Shown here: one piece after another, positions 16,971 to 26,613 of the stretch
Layout of the letters: each line of letters opens with the position of its first letter
Position numbering within the stretch: the stretch's first letter is position 1
Origin: JBKGYG01 sp046546235
Lineage (GTDB): Bacteria > Bacillota > Clostridia > Lachnospirales > DSM-24629
Direction: 5' to 3'
Assembly (NCBI GenBank): GCA_046546235.1
Contig: JBKGYG010000009.1
Coordinates: forward strand, 1-38,789
Length of the DNA: 38,789 nt
Position numbers and translations under genes: made by a program
Notes under the pieces: model-generated
Told to the model about the DNA's origin: nothing
What the model saw: only the letters and a program-made list of their open reading frames with translations
The model's database searches: none

Positions 16971-18523
16971 TATTTTGCATATTCTATTGCTCTTGTTTCT
17001 CTTATTACATTAATTTTAATTTGTCCAGGATACTCAAGTTCTGATTCTATTTGCTTAGATAATTCCCTTGAAATCAATATTGTTTCTGCGTCATCAACTT
17101 GATCTGGTATCACCATTACACGAATTTCTCTACCCGCTTGAATTGCAAAAGATTTCTCAACACCTTTAAAACTATCTGCTATTTCTTCTAACTTTTGAAG
17201 TCGTTTAATATAAGTTTCTAAAGTTTCTCTTCTTGCTCCTGGTCTAGCTGCTGAGATAGTATCTGAAGCTTGTACAATTACAGCTATGATACTTTCTGGT
17301 TCTACATCTCCATGATGTGCTTCTAATGCATTAATAATAGTTTTAGATTCCTTGTACCTTCTACATAATTCTGCACCAAGTTGTATATGTGAGCCTTCCA
17401 TTTCGTGATCTACAGACTTACCTATATCATGTAATAAACCTGCTCTTTTTGCGACCCTAACATCTACACCAATTTCTGCAGCAATAAGCCCAGATAAATG
17501 TGCAACCTCTATAGAATGTTTTAATGCATTTTGTCCATAACTAGTTCTAAATCTCATTTTACCTAACAAGCGTACAAGTTCTGGGTGAATTCCATGAACA
17601 CCTACATCAAATGTAGCTGTTTCTCCTTCTTCACGCATTATTGTTTCAACTTCTTTTTGCGCTTTTTCAACCATTTCTTCTATACGAGCTGGGTGAATAC
17701 GACCATCTACAATTAGCTTTTCTAAGGCAATCCTAGCCACTTCTCTCCTTATTGGATCAAATCCTGAAAGAATAACGGCTTCAGGTGTATCATCAATAAT
17801 TAAATCAATACCTGTTAATGTTTCTAGAGTTCTAATATTTCTTCCTTCTCTACCAATAATTCTACCTTTCATTTCATCATTAGGTAAATTCACAACAGAA
17901 ACAGTCGTTTCAGCTACATGATCCGCTGCACATTTCTGAACAGCAATTGATAGGATATCTTTTGCTTTTTTATTAGCCTCATCTTTAGCACGTGATTCTA
18001 ATTCTTTGATAAGAATTGCCGTTTCATGTTTCACATCATTTTCAACAGTTTTTAAAAGGTATTCTTTTGCTTGATCGGAGGTGAGCCCAGATATTCTTTC
18101 TAACTCTTTTACTTGTGTAGAATGTAATTCATCTACTTTAGACTTAAGGCTGTTAATTTGATCTTCACGATTATTTAACTTGCCTTCTCTTTTTTCTAAC
18201 AACTCTGTTTTTCTATCTAAAGCTTCTTCTTTTTGAAGAAGTCTTCTTTCAAGTCGTTGTAGTTCACTTCTTCTTTCTTTAACTTCCTTGTCTAAATCAT
18301 TTTTTACTTTAAGTGTTTCTTCTTTAGTTTCTAATAATATTTCTCTCTTTTTAGATTCTGCACTTTTTAAAGCTTCATCTATAATTTGCCGAGCTTTGTG
18401 TTCAGCTGAACCAATTTGTGCCTCAGCAATTTTTTTTCTATAAGAAATACCTAAAGCAAATGAAATTGCCCCAACAAGGAGTACAACTACAACTCCAATT
18501 ATTACATAAATAATTGTATCCAC
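16970..18523 (-). CDS. rny: Ribonuclease Y
   Basis: Membrane-anchored endoribonuclease that starts mRNA decay in Gram-positives. The N-terminal membrane helix (about residues 5-27) is followed by a long charged coiled coil (about 30-205), a KH domain with GRIIGREGRN, and an HD domain with the LLHDIGKSVDHEMEGSH metal motif. I prefer the GTG at 18523 (517 aa), 8 bases after GGAGG; a GTG at 18532 is in frame but overlaps that site. It lies between recX and spoVS, a standard clostridial order. Confidence 0.95.
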   Translation of the reverse strand: MDTIIYVIIGVVVVLLVGAISFALGISYRKKIAEAQIGSAEHKARQIIDEALKSAESKKREILLETKEETLKVKNDLDKEVKERRSELQRLERRLLQKEEALDRKTELLEKREGKLNNREDQINSLKSKVDELHSTQVKELERISGLTSDQAKEYLLKTVENDVKHETAILIKELESRAKDEANKKAKDILSIAVQKCAADHVAETTVSVVNLPNDEMKGRIIGREGRNIRTLETLTGIDLIIDDTPEAVILSGFDPIRREVARIALEKLIVDGRIHPARIEEMVEKAQKEVETIMREEGETATFDVGVHGIHPELVRLLGKMRFRTSYGQNALKHSIEVAHLSGLIAAEIGVDVRVAKRAGLLHDIGKSVDHEMEGSHIQLGAELCRRYKESKTIINALEAHHGDVEPESIIAVIVQASDTISAARPGARRETLETYIKRLQKLEEIADSFKGVEKSFAIQAGREIRVMVIPDQVDDAETILISRELSKQIESELEYPGQIKINVIRETRAIEYAK

Positions 18524-18667
18524 AGGTTGCACCTCCCTTTATTAAGTTTTCATTGTACTTTTTAATCGAAATATACAACACTTAAATTTTATAACTTTTT
18601 AGACATTATGTCAAGTTTGACCTTGACTTTTTTAGATATAATATATTAAATATTGATATTTTCTCAT

Positions 18668-19273
18668 TTAATTTTGTTGAAAACTTTTAATTATTTTCAT
18701 CACTAGAGTTGGATTAAACCCTTTTCTAACAAAGTATTGGTATAATTTTTGAATATTATTATCATATTCTTCTTTCCTTGTAAAATATTTCTTCTCTATT
18801 AAATTAATTAACACTTCTTCTTCATTTATAGTAACTTTTTCAAAGATTTGATCTACTATTTCCCTTTTTATTCCTTTTTGCATAAGTGTATGTGTTATTT
18901 GTTTTTTGCTTCTTTTATGTTTTTTATTTTCTATATAATTTTCAGCATATCTATAATCGTTTACAAAATTATATTCAAACAAAAAATCAATAACTTTATT
19001 AATTATTTCATCTGCATACTCTTCTTTTTTTAATTTTAGTTTTAGTTCTTCCTCTGTTCTGTCACAATATTTCAATAGACTTAAGGCTTTTGACTTAGCT
19101 TTTTTAAAAACAATATTTTCTATTATATTATTAAGCCTTGCAGTAGGAATCGTTTGTCCTTCAATTAAACCTAATTTTTTTACTTCCTTTTTTGTTAACC
19201 AAAAATAATATTCATCATTCAAATATACTTTTACTTTGTTTTTTGTTGTGTCAACTAGTTGTGTAACCTTCAT
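18668..19273 (-). CDS. recX: Regulatory protein RecX
   Basis: Binds RecA filaments and limits recombinase activity. The 201 aa fit the three-helix repeat fold: SKALSLLKYCDRTEEELKLKL, then IINKVIDFLFEYNFVNDYRYAENYIENK, the HTLMQKGIKREIVDQIF segment, and a C-terminal repeat ending VRKGFNPTLVMKII. GGAGG precedes the ATG. It follows recA at a distance of 418 bases with a hairpin in between, so it is probably transcribed separately. Confidence 0.9.
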   Translation of the reverse strand: MKVTQLVDTTKNKVKVYLNDEYYFWLTKKEVKKLGLIEGQTIPTARLNNIIENIVFKKAKSKALSLLKYCDRTEEELKLKLKKEEYADEIINKVIDFLFEYNFVNDYRYAENYIENKKHKRSKKQITHTLMQKGIKREIVDQIFEKVTINEEEVLINLIEKKYFTRKEEYDNNIQKLYQYFVRKGFNPTLVMKIIKSFQQN

Positions 19274-19564
19274 ATATCCTCCTTCTTTCTTTTAAGCCTT
19301 ACTTATTAGTCATTATTATTATACACTAATAATCATCATTCGACAACAATCTTCAATATTCTTTCAAAAATTACTTTAATAAATCTAATTATTATTATTT
19401 ATTATCACAAATTAAATTATATATTTTATAGAAAAGGCTATTTAGAAATATCTACATCGAGGATCTATTCTTTGCTACATTACTACTTACGCTTAATAAT
19501 CTAATAAAACTATCATATTTATATCTTAAGTCATAAATTTGCTTCAATCTTTTCTAAGTAGTAA
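19274..19564. other. AT-rich spacer between recA and recX
   Basis: No gene, repeat or conserved RNA was recognised. It must carry the recX promoter, but no confident box pair was found and no LexA-type palindrome was seen. Confidence 0.4.
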
Positions 19565-19600
19565 AATAGGCCTATCTATAAAGATATGGCCATTTTATTT
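19565..19600 (-). terminator. Probable terminator of recA
   Basis: On the minus strand GGCC and TATC pair with GATA and GGCC with two single-base bulges, flanked by AAT/ATT, and the hairpin is followed by TATTTTAC. It lies about 95 bases after the recA stop. The T tract is short, so confidence is moderate. Confidence 0.5.
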
Positions 19601-19691
19601 GTTCTTATAAAGTTCTATTTTGTGATAATTGGCACTTAAAGGCTTAATTAGCTAATAATGTTAAATTGATTAGAGTAAATCCTTTTAATAA

Positions 19692-20723
19692 TTATTTTTT
19701 ATCAGTTTTTTCTTTATTAGTAACATTCAATTTAGGTAAATTAAAATGCTCCCTAACTAAATCTTCAATTTCATTCATAACTTTAGGATTCTCAATTAAA
19801 AATACCTTTGCATTTTCTCTTCCTTGCCCTAGTCTTGTATCATTGTAAGAATACCATGCACCACTTTTATTTACTATATTTATATTTGCTGCTAAGTCAA
19901 GAATATCTCCTTCTTTTGAGATCCCTTTTCCAAACATTATGTCAAATTCAGCATCTTTAAAAGGTGGAGCAATTTTATTTTTAACAATCTTAACGCGAGT
20001 TCGATTACCTACTGAATCACTACTTTGCTTAAGAGTTTCAATACGTCTAACATCTAGTCTAATTGATGAATAAAACTTTAACGCCCTACCTCCTGTTGTT
20101 GTTTCTGGATTACCAAACATTATACCTACTTTTTCACGTAACTGATTAATAAAGATAACGATACATTTTGATTTACTAATAACACCTGCTAATTTTCTTA
20201 AGGCTTGAGACATAAGTCTTGCTTGTAACCCAACATGACTATCTCCCATCTCGCCTTCGATTTCTGCTCTAGGTACTAATGCAGCAACTGAATCCACAAT
20301 AACTATATCAATTGCTCCAGAACGCACCATTGTCTCAGTAATCTCTAACGCTTGTTCTCCATTATCAGGCTGTGATATATATAAATTGTCAACATCTACA
20401 CCAATTGTACTAGCATACTCAGGATCTAATGCATGTTCTGCATCAACAAAACCAGCAATTCCACCCTTTTTCTGCACTTCTGCCACCATATGTAACGCAA
20501 CTGTTGTCTTACCACTTGATTCTGGACCATATACTTCAACTATTCTTCCTTTTGGAAGACCACCCGCTCCTAATGCAATATCAAGACTTAAAGACCCTGT
20601 TGGTACAGTCTCAATATTCATATTGTTTCTTGATTCACCTAATTTCATTATTGAACCTTTTCCATATTGTTTCTCTATTTGAGAAACAGCAGCATCTAGT
20701 GCTTTTCTTTTTTCATCTTTCAT
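19692..20723 (-). CDS. recA: Recombinase RecA
   Basis: DNA strand-exchange ATPase and co-protease for LexA cleavage. The 343 aa sequence has Walker A GPESSGKT (66-73), the VDAEHALDP stretch, Walker B-like IDIVIVDSVAAL, the loop L1/L2 region (GEMGDSHVGLQARLMSQALRK and GNPETTTGGRALKFY), and a charged C-terminal tail. A LexA box and strong promoter lie upstream. The only ribosome-site-like sequence near the ATG is AGGG at 6 bases; a better AAAGGGGG lies too far upstream (about 24 bases). Confidence 0.98.
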   Translation of the reverse strand: MKDEKRKALDAAVSQIEKQYGKGSIMKLGESRNNMNIETVPTGSLSLDIALGAGGLPKGRIVEVYGPESSGKTTVALHMVAEVQKKGGIAGFVDAEHALDPEYASTIGVDVDNLYISQPDNGEQALEITETMVRSGAIDIVIVDSVAALVPRAEIEGEMGDSHVGLQARLMSQALRKLAGVISKSKCIVIFINQLREKVGIMFGNPETTTGGRALKFYSSIRLDVRRIETLKQSSDSVGNRTRVKIVKNKIAPPFKDAEFDIMFGKGISKEGDILDLAANINIVNKSGAWYSYNDTRLGQGRENAKVFLIENPKVMNEIEDLVREHFNLPKLNVTNKEKTDKK

Positions 20724-20760
20724 AATTAACCCTAAATTAATAGGTACCCCCTTTCACATT

Positions 20761-20774
20761 CGAACTAATGTTCG
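20761..20774 (-). promoter_or_regulatory. LexA (SOS) box of recA
   Basis: CGAACTAATGTTCG is a perfect match to the Gram-positive LexA consensus CGAACNNNNGTTCG. It lies 5 bases downstream of the -10 box, covering the transcription start, so recA is expected to be induced by DNA damage. Confidence 0.88.
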
Positions 20775-20779
20775 GTTTT

Positions 20780-20808
20780 ATTATAATATACTTTTGTGTT
20801 ATAGTCAA
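20780..20808 (-). promoter_or_regulatory. Promoter of recA
   Basis: On the minus strand TTGACT (20803-20808) and TATAAT (20780-20785) are 17 bases apart, an almost ideal sigma-A promoter about 55 bases upstream of the recA ATG. Confidence 0.85.
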
Positions 20809-20846
20809 GATTTTTTCATTTTTTTAACTTAAAATTGGGAATGCCT

Positions 20847-22079
20847 TTAAATAAGCTCTAATCTTAACATATTAAGAGCTGTTATAACACTGTAATTTCT
20901 TATTTTTTGTCTACTACCAAAGAAGCGAAATTTTTTTATAATAGTTTTCCCTTTTACATAACAACCAATATAAACTAATCCAACTGGTTTTTCTTCTGTG
21001 CCACCAGTAGGACCTGCTATCCCCGTAATAGATAAGGCTGTATCTGAGCCTGTTAATTTTGCAACACCTTCAACCATCTCTTTTGCTGTCAATTCACTTA
21101 CAGCTCCAACTGTTTCTATCGTTGAATTTTTTACACCTAAGCGTTTGATTTTTGCCTCATTGGAATAAGTTATAATTCCTTCAACAAAGACAGATGATAC
21201 TCCACTACAGTTAACTATAGCCCCACTAAGAAGCCCTCCTGTACAAGATTCAGCCGTTGATAAAGTTAATTTTTTACTAGATAACAGATTAACAACAACA
21301 CCCTCCAGTGATTGGTTTACATTATCTGTATAAACAGCTTCCCTTAAACGCTTTTTTATCTCTAATTCAACAGGTCTAATTAACTCTACTGCTTGGTTTT
21401 CAGTATTTGCTTTTGCAGTTATTCTCAGATGAACCTCACCATCTTTTGCATAAGGGGCTATAGTAGGATTATCTTGTACTTTTATTAAATCCAATAATTC
21501 TTCTTCAACAAGACTTTCTCCAACTCCTACTACTTTTAAAATTTTTGAATAAATAAGCTCAGGACTCAATTTCCTTATATAAGGCTTTACATAATGTTCA
21601 AATAAAGGCTTCATTTCTTTCGGTGGCCCTGGGAGTAAAACAACAATTTTATCATTTTCTTCAAGAATTAAACCTGGTGCAGTTCCATTATTATTCTCAA
21701 GAACCATCGAATCTTTTGGTATTAATGCTTGTTTTAGGTTATTGTTTGACATTTTAAAACCTCTACTTTTGAAGAAATCCAAAATCTTTTCTTCTGTATC
21801 TTTATGCATAATAAGAGGTTTATCTAAAACTTTCGCAACAACTTCTTTAGTAAGATCATCTTGAGTAGGGCCTAAACCACCTGTTAAAACTACTACATCT
21901 GATCTATCAAATGCTTGTTTTATTGTTTTTTCTAATCTTTTTTCATTATCTCCAACAACTGTCTGATAATAAACAGCCAACCCTAATTCTGCGCATTGTT
22001 CTGATAAGTACTTTGCATTGCTATTAAGAATATTACCAAGTAAAAGTTCTGTGCCAACAGAAATGAATTCAGCAATCAT
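20847..22079 (-). CDS. cinA: CinA family protein (competence/damage-inducible; nicotinamide mononucleotide deamidase type)
   Basis: Two-domain protein of 410 aa. The N-terminal MoaB/MogA-like domain (about 1-170: AEFISVGTELLLGNILNSNA, VVLTGGLGPTQDDLTKE, LLPGPPKEM) is associated with ADP-ribose pyrophosphatase activity. The C-terminal domain (about 255-405: LSTAESCTGGLLSGAIV, SITGIAGPTGGTEEKPVGLV) is the NMN deamidase PncC type. It lies between pgsA and recA, the typical Firmicute order, and its ATG overlaps the pgsA stop by 4 bases. Co-transcription with rimO-pgsA is inferred. Confidence 0.94.
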   Translation of the reverse strand: MIAEFISVGTELLLGNILNSNAKYLSEQCAELGLAVYYQTVVGDNEKRLEKTIKQAFDRSDVVVLTGGLGPTQDDLTKEVVAKVLDKPLIMHKDTEEKILDFFKSRGFKMSNNNLKQALIPKDSMVLENNNGTAPGLILEENDKIVVLLPGPPKEMKPLFEHYVKPYIRKLSPELIYSKILKVVGVGESLVEEELLDLIKVQDNPTIAPYAKDGEVHLRITAKANTENQAVELIRPVELEIKKRLREAVYTDNVNQSLEGVVVNLLSSKKLTLSTAESCTGGLLSGAIVNCSGVSSVFVEGIITYSNEAKIKRLGVKNSTIETVGAVSELTAKEMVEGVAKLTGSDTALSITGIAGPTGGTEEKPVGLVYIGCYVKGKTIIKKFRFFGSRQKIRNYSVITALNMLRLELI

Positions 22080-22627
22080 AACTTTTTGCTCCCTTCAGAA
22101 AAAACATGATGATTTTTAATAACATAGTCAATTAAAGATATTACAGTTAATATTACAGCTCCATATATTAGTATTTGTTCCACATAATACATAAAATCCT
22201 GTTGAAAATTAGGAATAAGTACAATAATCATTGCCATTTGAAAAACAGTTTTTAATTTACCTAAATAATTAGCAGCAATAACTAAGCCTCCCGAAGCAGC
22301 GACTAATCTAAAACCACTAATTATAAATTCTCGACTAATAATAATAACCACTATCCAAGCTGGCAAAATTCCCAACTGAACAAAAGCTATTAAAGCTGAA
22401 GCTACTAATAACTTATCTGCTAAAGGATCCATAAACTTACCAAAATTTGTAACAAGATTTCTAGATCTAGCCAAATATCCATCTAAATAATCAGTAAAAC
22501 TCGCAACAATAAATATAATAAGTGCAATAATCTTGTTATATGGTTCTAAAAATTCGGTTAATAAAAAAACAAGAAAAAAAGGTATTAATATTACACGAAA
22601 GACAGTTAACTTATTGGCAATATTCAT
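22076..22627 (-). CDS. pgsA: CDP-diacylglycerol--glycerol-3-phosphate 3-phosphatidyltransferase
   Basis: Membrane enzyme making phosphatidylglycerol phosphate. The 183 aa contain the CDP-alcohol phosphotransferase motif DG-x2-AR-x8-G-x3-D-x3-D (residues 49-71, catalytic Asp residues D46, D49, D67 and D71) and about five membrane segments. Both ends overlap neighbours by 4 bases (rimO upstream, cinA downstream), so translation is coupled across the three genes. Confidence 0.94.
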   Translation of the reverse strand: MNIANKLTVFRVILIPFFLVFLLTEFLEPYNKIIALIIFIVASFTDYLDGYLARSRNLVTNFGKFMDPLADKLLVASALIAFVQLGILPAWIVVIIISREFIISGFRLVAASGGLVIAANYLGKLKTVFQMAMIIVLIPNFQQDFMYYVEQILIYGAVILTVISLIDYVIKNHHVFSEGSKKL

Positions 22628-23952
22628 TTAATCATCTCTCCAATCAAATCATATTCACTAGCTTCAACAACTTTAACTTTTATAATTTCACCTGATATTA
22701 GTTCTTTATCAACATTTTTAACAAATACAAATCCATCAACATTCGGTGCATCTTTATAACTTCTTCCTACATATACATTTTCTTCTGATAACCAACCTTC
22801 TATTAGTACATCTATTTCTTTACCTAACATTTCTCTAGATTTTTCTCTTGAAATTATTTGTTGAGTTAACATAATTTCTTCTTGACGAGTCTTTTTTATT
22901 TCTTCATCTATTTGATTTGGCAATTTTGAAGCAGGGGTATCTTCTTCCTTGGAATAAACAAAAACACCCAATCTATCAAATCTAATCTCATTTACAAAAT
23001 CTACTACTTCTTCGTGCTGTTTTTCTGTTTCCCCAGGAAATCCTGTAATAACTGTTGTTCTTAAAGTTATATTAGGCAAAATCTCTCGTATTTTTTTAAT
23101 TCTGGATTCTATAGTGGCTTTAGAAGTTTTTCGCCCCATTTTTTTTAGTATTTCATCATTAATATGCTGTATAGGCATATCAAGATAATTACAAATTTTA
23201 TCATGTCTTTTCATAGTATATAATAACTCATCAGTAATCTCTTCCGGATAACAATATAATAGGCGTATCCATTCTATCCCTTCTATAGAACAAATCTTTT
23301 CTAGTAATTTAGGCAATTCATATTTACTATACAAATCTATTCCATATACTGAAGTATCTTGAGCTACAAGGATAAGTTCTTTTATCCCCTTTTTTGCAAG
23401 TAATTTTACTTCTTTTATAATTTCTTCAATTGGACGACTTCTATATTTGCCTCTAATTTTAGGTATAATACAATAAGTACATAAGTTATTACATCCCTCA
23501 GCTATTTTTAAATAAGCAAAATAACCCCCTGTAGTATTTACTCTATCAGCACTAGAAATTGGATTTTTATTAATATTTTTATACATTGTATATTTTTGAC
23601 CTTTTAATGCTTGATCAATAGCCGTGATAATCATATCATAACTTGAAGTGCCTAAAACAGCATCTACTTCATTAATTTCTTTAAGAATTTCATCTTGATA
23701 TCGTTGGGCTAAGCAACCTGTTACAATTAAAACTTTACAATTACCAGTTTTTTTGTTCTCTGCCATCTCTAATATTACATTTACACTTTCTTCTTTTGCA
23801 TCATTTATAAAACAACAAGTATTTATAACAATTATATCCGCTTCTTCTTCATTATTCGTTATTTCATATTCTTGTTCTCTTATAAGTCCTAACATAATTT
23901 CACTATCTACAAGGTTTTTATCACAACCTAGAGACACAAACATTATTTTCAT
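22624..23952 (-). CDS. rimO: Ribosomal protein S12 methylthiotransferase RimO
   Basis: Radical-SAM enzyme that methylthiolates an Asp of ribosomal protein S12. The N-terminal UPF0004 domain binds an auxiliary cluster through C10, C46 and C80; the radical-SAM cluster motif is C154-x3-C158-x2-C161 (EGCNNLCTYCIIPKIRG); the C-terminal TRAM domain ends the 442 aa. RimO rather than MiaB is indicated by the SLGCDKNLVDSE start, the length and the pgsA-cinA-recA context. Confidence 0.94.
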   Translation of the reverse strand: MKIMFVSLGCDKNLVDSEIMLGLIREQEYEITNNEEEADIIVINTCCFINDAKEESVNVILEMAENKKTGNCKVLIVTGCLAQRYQDEILKEINEVDAVLGTSSYDMIITAIDQALKGQKYTMYKNINKNPISSADRVNTTGGYFAYLKIAEGCNNLCTYCIIPKIRGKYRSRPIEEIIKEVKLLAKKGIKELILVAQDTSVYGIDLYSKYELPKLLEKICSIEGIEWIRLLYCYPEEITDELLYTMKRHDKICNYLDMPIQHINDEILKKMGRKTSKATIESRIKKIREILPNITLRTTVITGFPGETEKQHEEVVDFVNEIRFDRLGVFVYSKEEDTPASKLPNQIDEEIKKTRQEEIMLTQQIISREKSREMLGKEIDVLIEGWLSEENVYVGRSYKDAPNVDGFVFVKNVDKELISGEIIKVKVVEASEYDLIGEMIK

Positions 23953-23976
23953 CGCAGACTGAAGTCTCCTTCCTTA

Positions 23977-24816
23977 TCAAAGCTTTTCTGCTGCTTCTAC
24001 ACAATTTTTCATTAACATTGCAATAGTCATTGGCCCAACTCCACCCGGTACTGGGGTTATCGCACTTACAACATCTTTACAATCTTCAAAGTCTACATCT
24101 CCACATAATTTTTTATTTTCTAGACGATGTATTCCTACATCTATAACTACTGCCCCTTCTTTGACATAGTCTTTGGTTAAAAATTTTGCTTTTCCAATAG
24201 CTACAACTAAGATGTCTGCTCTTTTGGAAACGGCTTTCAAATCTTTAGTTCTAGAATGACATATAGTTACTGTCCCATTTTCTTTTACTAAAAGCATTGC
24301 CATCGGTTTACCTACTATATTACTTCTGCCTAATACTACACATTCTTTACCTTCTATAGTAATATTAGATCGTTTAAGTAATTCTACAATGCCTGAAGGC
24401 GTACAAGATACAAAACCTGGTTGCCCAAGACTTAGATTACCAACACTTTCAGGATGAAAACCATCTACATCTTTACTTGGTTTAACCATTTGAATTACTT
24501 TTTGCTCATTTATATGATTAGGTAAAGGTAATTGGACTAGAATACCATGAACATCTTTTCTCTCATTAAGTTCGTTTATCAGATTCAATAATTCTTCTTC
24601 CTTAGTATCTTCAGGCAATTCATAAGATAGTGATTGTATTCCTATATACTCACAAGCTCTTTTTTTATGAGATACATACACCTTAGACGCTTCATCATTT
24701 CCTACTAAAACTACAGCTAACGTTGGTTTTATGTTTTTTTGTAGTAATGATTTTGTTTTTACTTTTAACTCTTCTTTAATTTCTTTTGATATTTTTTTTC
24801 CATCAATTAATTGCAT
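23977..24816 (-). CDS. folD: Bifunctional methylenetetrahydrofolate dehydrogenase/cyclohydrolase
   Basis: Interconverts methylene-, methenyl- and 10-formyl-tetrahydrofolate. The 279 aa have the catalytic Y47-xxx-K51 (VYVSHKKRACEYIGI), the GILVQLPLPNHI motif, VDGFHP, the dinucleotide segment VLGRSNIVGKPMA and the final PVPGGVGPMTIAML signature. It follows fhs by 17 bases, so the two successive one-carbon enzymes form an operon. Confidence 0.96.
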   Translation of the reverse strand: MQLIDGKKISKEIKEELKVKTKSLLQKNIKPTLAVVLVGNDEASKVYVSHKKRACEYIGIQSLSYELPEDTKEEELLNLINELNERKDVHGILVQLPLPNHINEQKVIQMVKPSKDVDGFHPESVGNLSLGQPGFVSCTPSGIVELLKRSNITIEGKECVVLGRSNIVGKPMAMLLVKENGTVTICHSRTKDLKAVSKRADILVVAIGKAKFLTKDYVKEGAVVIDVGIHRLENKKLCGDVDFEDCKDVVSAITPVPGGVGPMTIAMLMKNCVEAAEKL

Positions 24817-24833
24817 TTTTATCTCTCCCTTTT

Positions 24834-26504
24834 TTATGATAACCCTATAATTTTTCTATCTTTATCAATATCAATTCTTTCTGCAGCTGGTTTCTTTGGC
24901 AAACCAGGCATAGTCATAACATTTCCTGTAATAACTACAACAAAACCTGCCCCAGCAGAAACATACATCTCTCGTACTGTTATAGTAAAATCAGTTGGAC
25001 GCCCTAATAATTTAGGATCATCTGAAAGTGAATACTGTGTCTTTGCAATACATATAGGTAAATCAGTTAATCCTAAATCTTCAATTTGCTTAAGTGTTTT
25101 TTCAGAGGAATTAGAATAAACAACATCTTTTGCACCATATATTTCTTGTGCTACTGTTTTAATCTTTTCTTTTATTGGAGCATTTGATGGGTATAATAGT
25201 TTGAATTCACTTGGCTTATTTTCTAATGTATATACTAGCTTTTCTGCTAGCTCTATACCGCCTTCTCCACCTTTTTCCCAAACTTTAGATATTGCAAATT
25301 CACACCCTAAACCTTCACAATATTCTTTTACAAATTCGACTTCTTTATCAGTATCTGTAACAAAATGATTAAGAGTTACTACAATAGGCACATTGTATTT
25401 TTGCATATTTTCTATATGTTTTTCTAAATTTATGATGCCTTTTTTTAAAGCATCAAGATTTTCTTCTGATAATTCATTTTTGTTAACACCACCATTATAT
25501 TTTAAAGCTCTTATAGTGGCAACAACAATAATTGTATCAGGTTGTAAATTAGCTTGCCTACATTTAATATCCAAAAACTTTTCAGCTCCTAAGTCAGCTC
25601 CAAACCCTGCTTCTGTTACAACAATATCAGTGAGTTTTAATGCTAATTTGGTTGCTCTAACACTATTACAACCATGAGCAATATTTGCAAATGGTCCACC
25701 ATGCATTACTGCAGGAGTATGCTCTAATGTTTGTACTAGATTAGGCTTAATTGCATCTTTTAATAATGCTGTTAAAGCTCCTGTTACATCCAATTGTTTT
25801 ACTGTAACTGGCTTACCTTCATAAGTATAAGCAACTATTATTTTACTTAAACGTTCTTTAAGATCATCAATATCATCTGCCAAGCAAAGAATGGCCATTA
25901 TTTCTGATGCTACTGATATAATAAAACCATCTTCTCTTGGTACTCCTTGCATCTTGCCACCGAGTCCTACAACTATATTCCTTAACGCCCTATCGTTCAT
26001 GTCAAGAGCTCTTTTCCATACAATCTGTCTCTGATCAATACCTAATGTGTTTCCTTGTTGTAAATGATTATCAATAACGGCTGATAGCAAATTATGAGCA
26101 CTACTAACAGCATGAATATCACCAGTAAAATGTAGATTTATATCTTCCATAGGAACAACTTGAGCATTACCGCCGCCTGCTGCTCCCCCTTTAATACCCA
26201 TACAAGGACCTAAAGAAGGCTCTCTTAAAGCAATTATGGATTTTTTACCTAACATACCAAGGGCTTGACCAAGTCCGACAGTGGTAGTAGTCTTTCCTTC
26301 TCCAGCTGGCGTAGGATTAATAGCAGTTACAAGAACTAATTTGCCATTTTTATTATCCTTAACTTCTTCCCAAATATTTTCTGCAAATTTTGCTTTGTAC
26401 TTTCCATATAATTCTAAATTATCACTTTTCACACCTATATCTTTTGCAATTTCTTCTATAGGCTTCAAAACTGCATCTTGTGCAATTGCAATATCGCTTT
26501 TCAT
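24834..26504 (-). CDS. fhs: Formate--tetrahydrofolate ligase
   Basis: ATP-dependent synthesis of 10-formyltetrahydrofolate from formate. The 556 aa contain the P-loop TPAGEGKTTT (65-74), REPSLGPCMGIKGGAAGGG, FTGDIHA and the C-terminal MTMPGLPKKPAA. An AGGAGG site precedes the ATG. With folD it supplies one-carbon units for purine, thymidine and formyl-methionine synthesis. The enzyme also serves acetogenesis, but no other Wood-Ljungdahl genes are present in the window. No tetrahydrofolate riboswitch was seen upstream. Confidence 0.97.
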   Translation of the reverse strand: MKSDIAIAQDAVLKPIEEIAKDIGVKSDNLELYGKYKAKFAENIWEEVKDNKNGKLVLVTAINPTPAGEGKTTTTVGLGQALGMLGKKSIIALREPSLGPCMGIKGGAAGGGNAQVVPMEDINLHFTGDIHAVSSAHNLLSAVIDNHLQQGNTLGIDQRQIVWKRALDMNDRALRNIVVGLGGKMQGVPREDGFIISVASEIMAILCLADDIDDLKERLSKIIVAYTYEGKPVTVKQLDVTGALTALLKDAIKPNLVQTLEHTPAVMHGGPFANIAHGCNSVRATKLALKLTDIVVTEAGFGADLGAEKFLDIKCRQANLQPDTIIVVATIRALKYNGGVNKNELSEENLDALKKGIINLEKHIENMQKYNVPIVVTLNHFVTDTDKEVEFVKEYCEGLGCEFAISKVWEKGGEGGIELAEKLVYTLENKPSEFKLLYPSNAPIKEKIKTVAQEIYGAKDVVYSNSSEKTLKQIEDLGLTDLPICIAKTQYSLSDDPKLLGRPTDFTITVREMYVSAGAGFVVVITGNVMTMPGLPKKPAAERIDIDKDRKIIGLS

Positions 26505-26613
26505 GTTTTTACCTCCTAGAGATGATTTATATTGTTTTATAATTTACTATAACTTAAGTTTTATTAATTACATATTATTATTATTGTTGCTAACAAAATT
26601 TATTTATATATTA

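Noticed and set aside
26505..26613. Tetrahydrofolate riboswitch upstream of fhs
   Set aside because: The leader is short and AT-rich without the conserved riboswitch stems.
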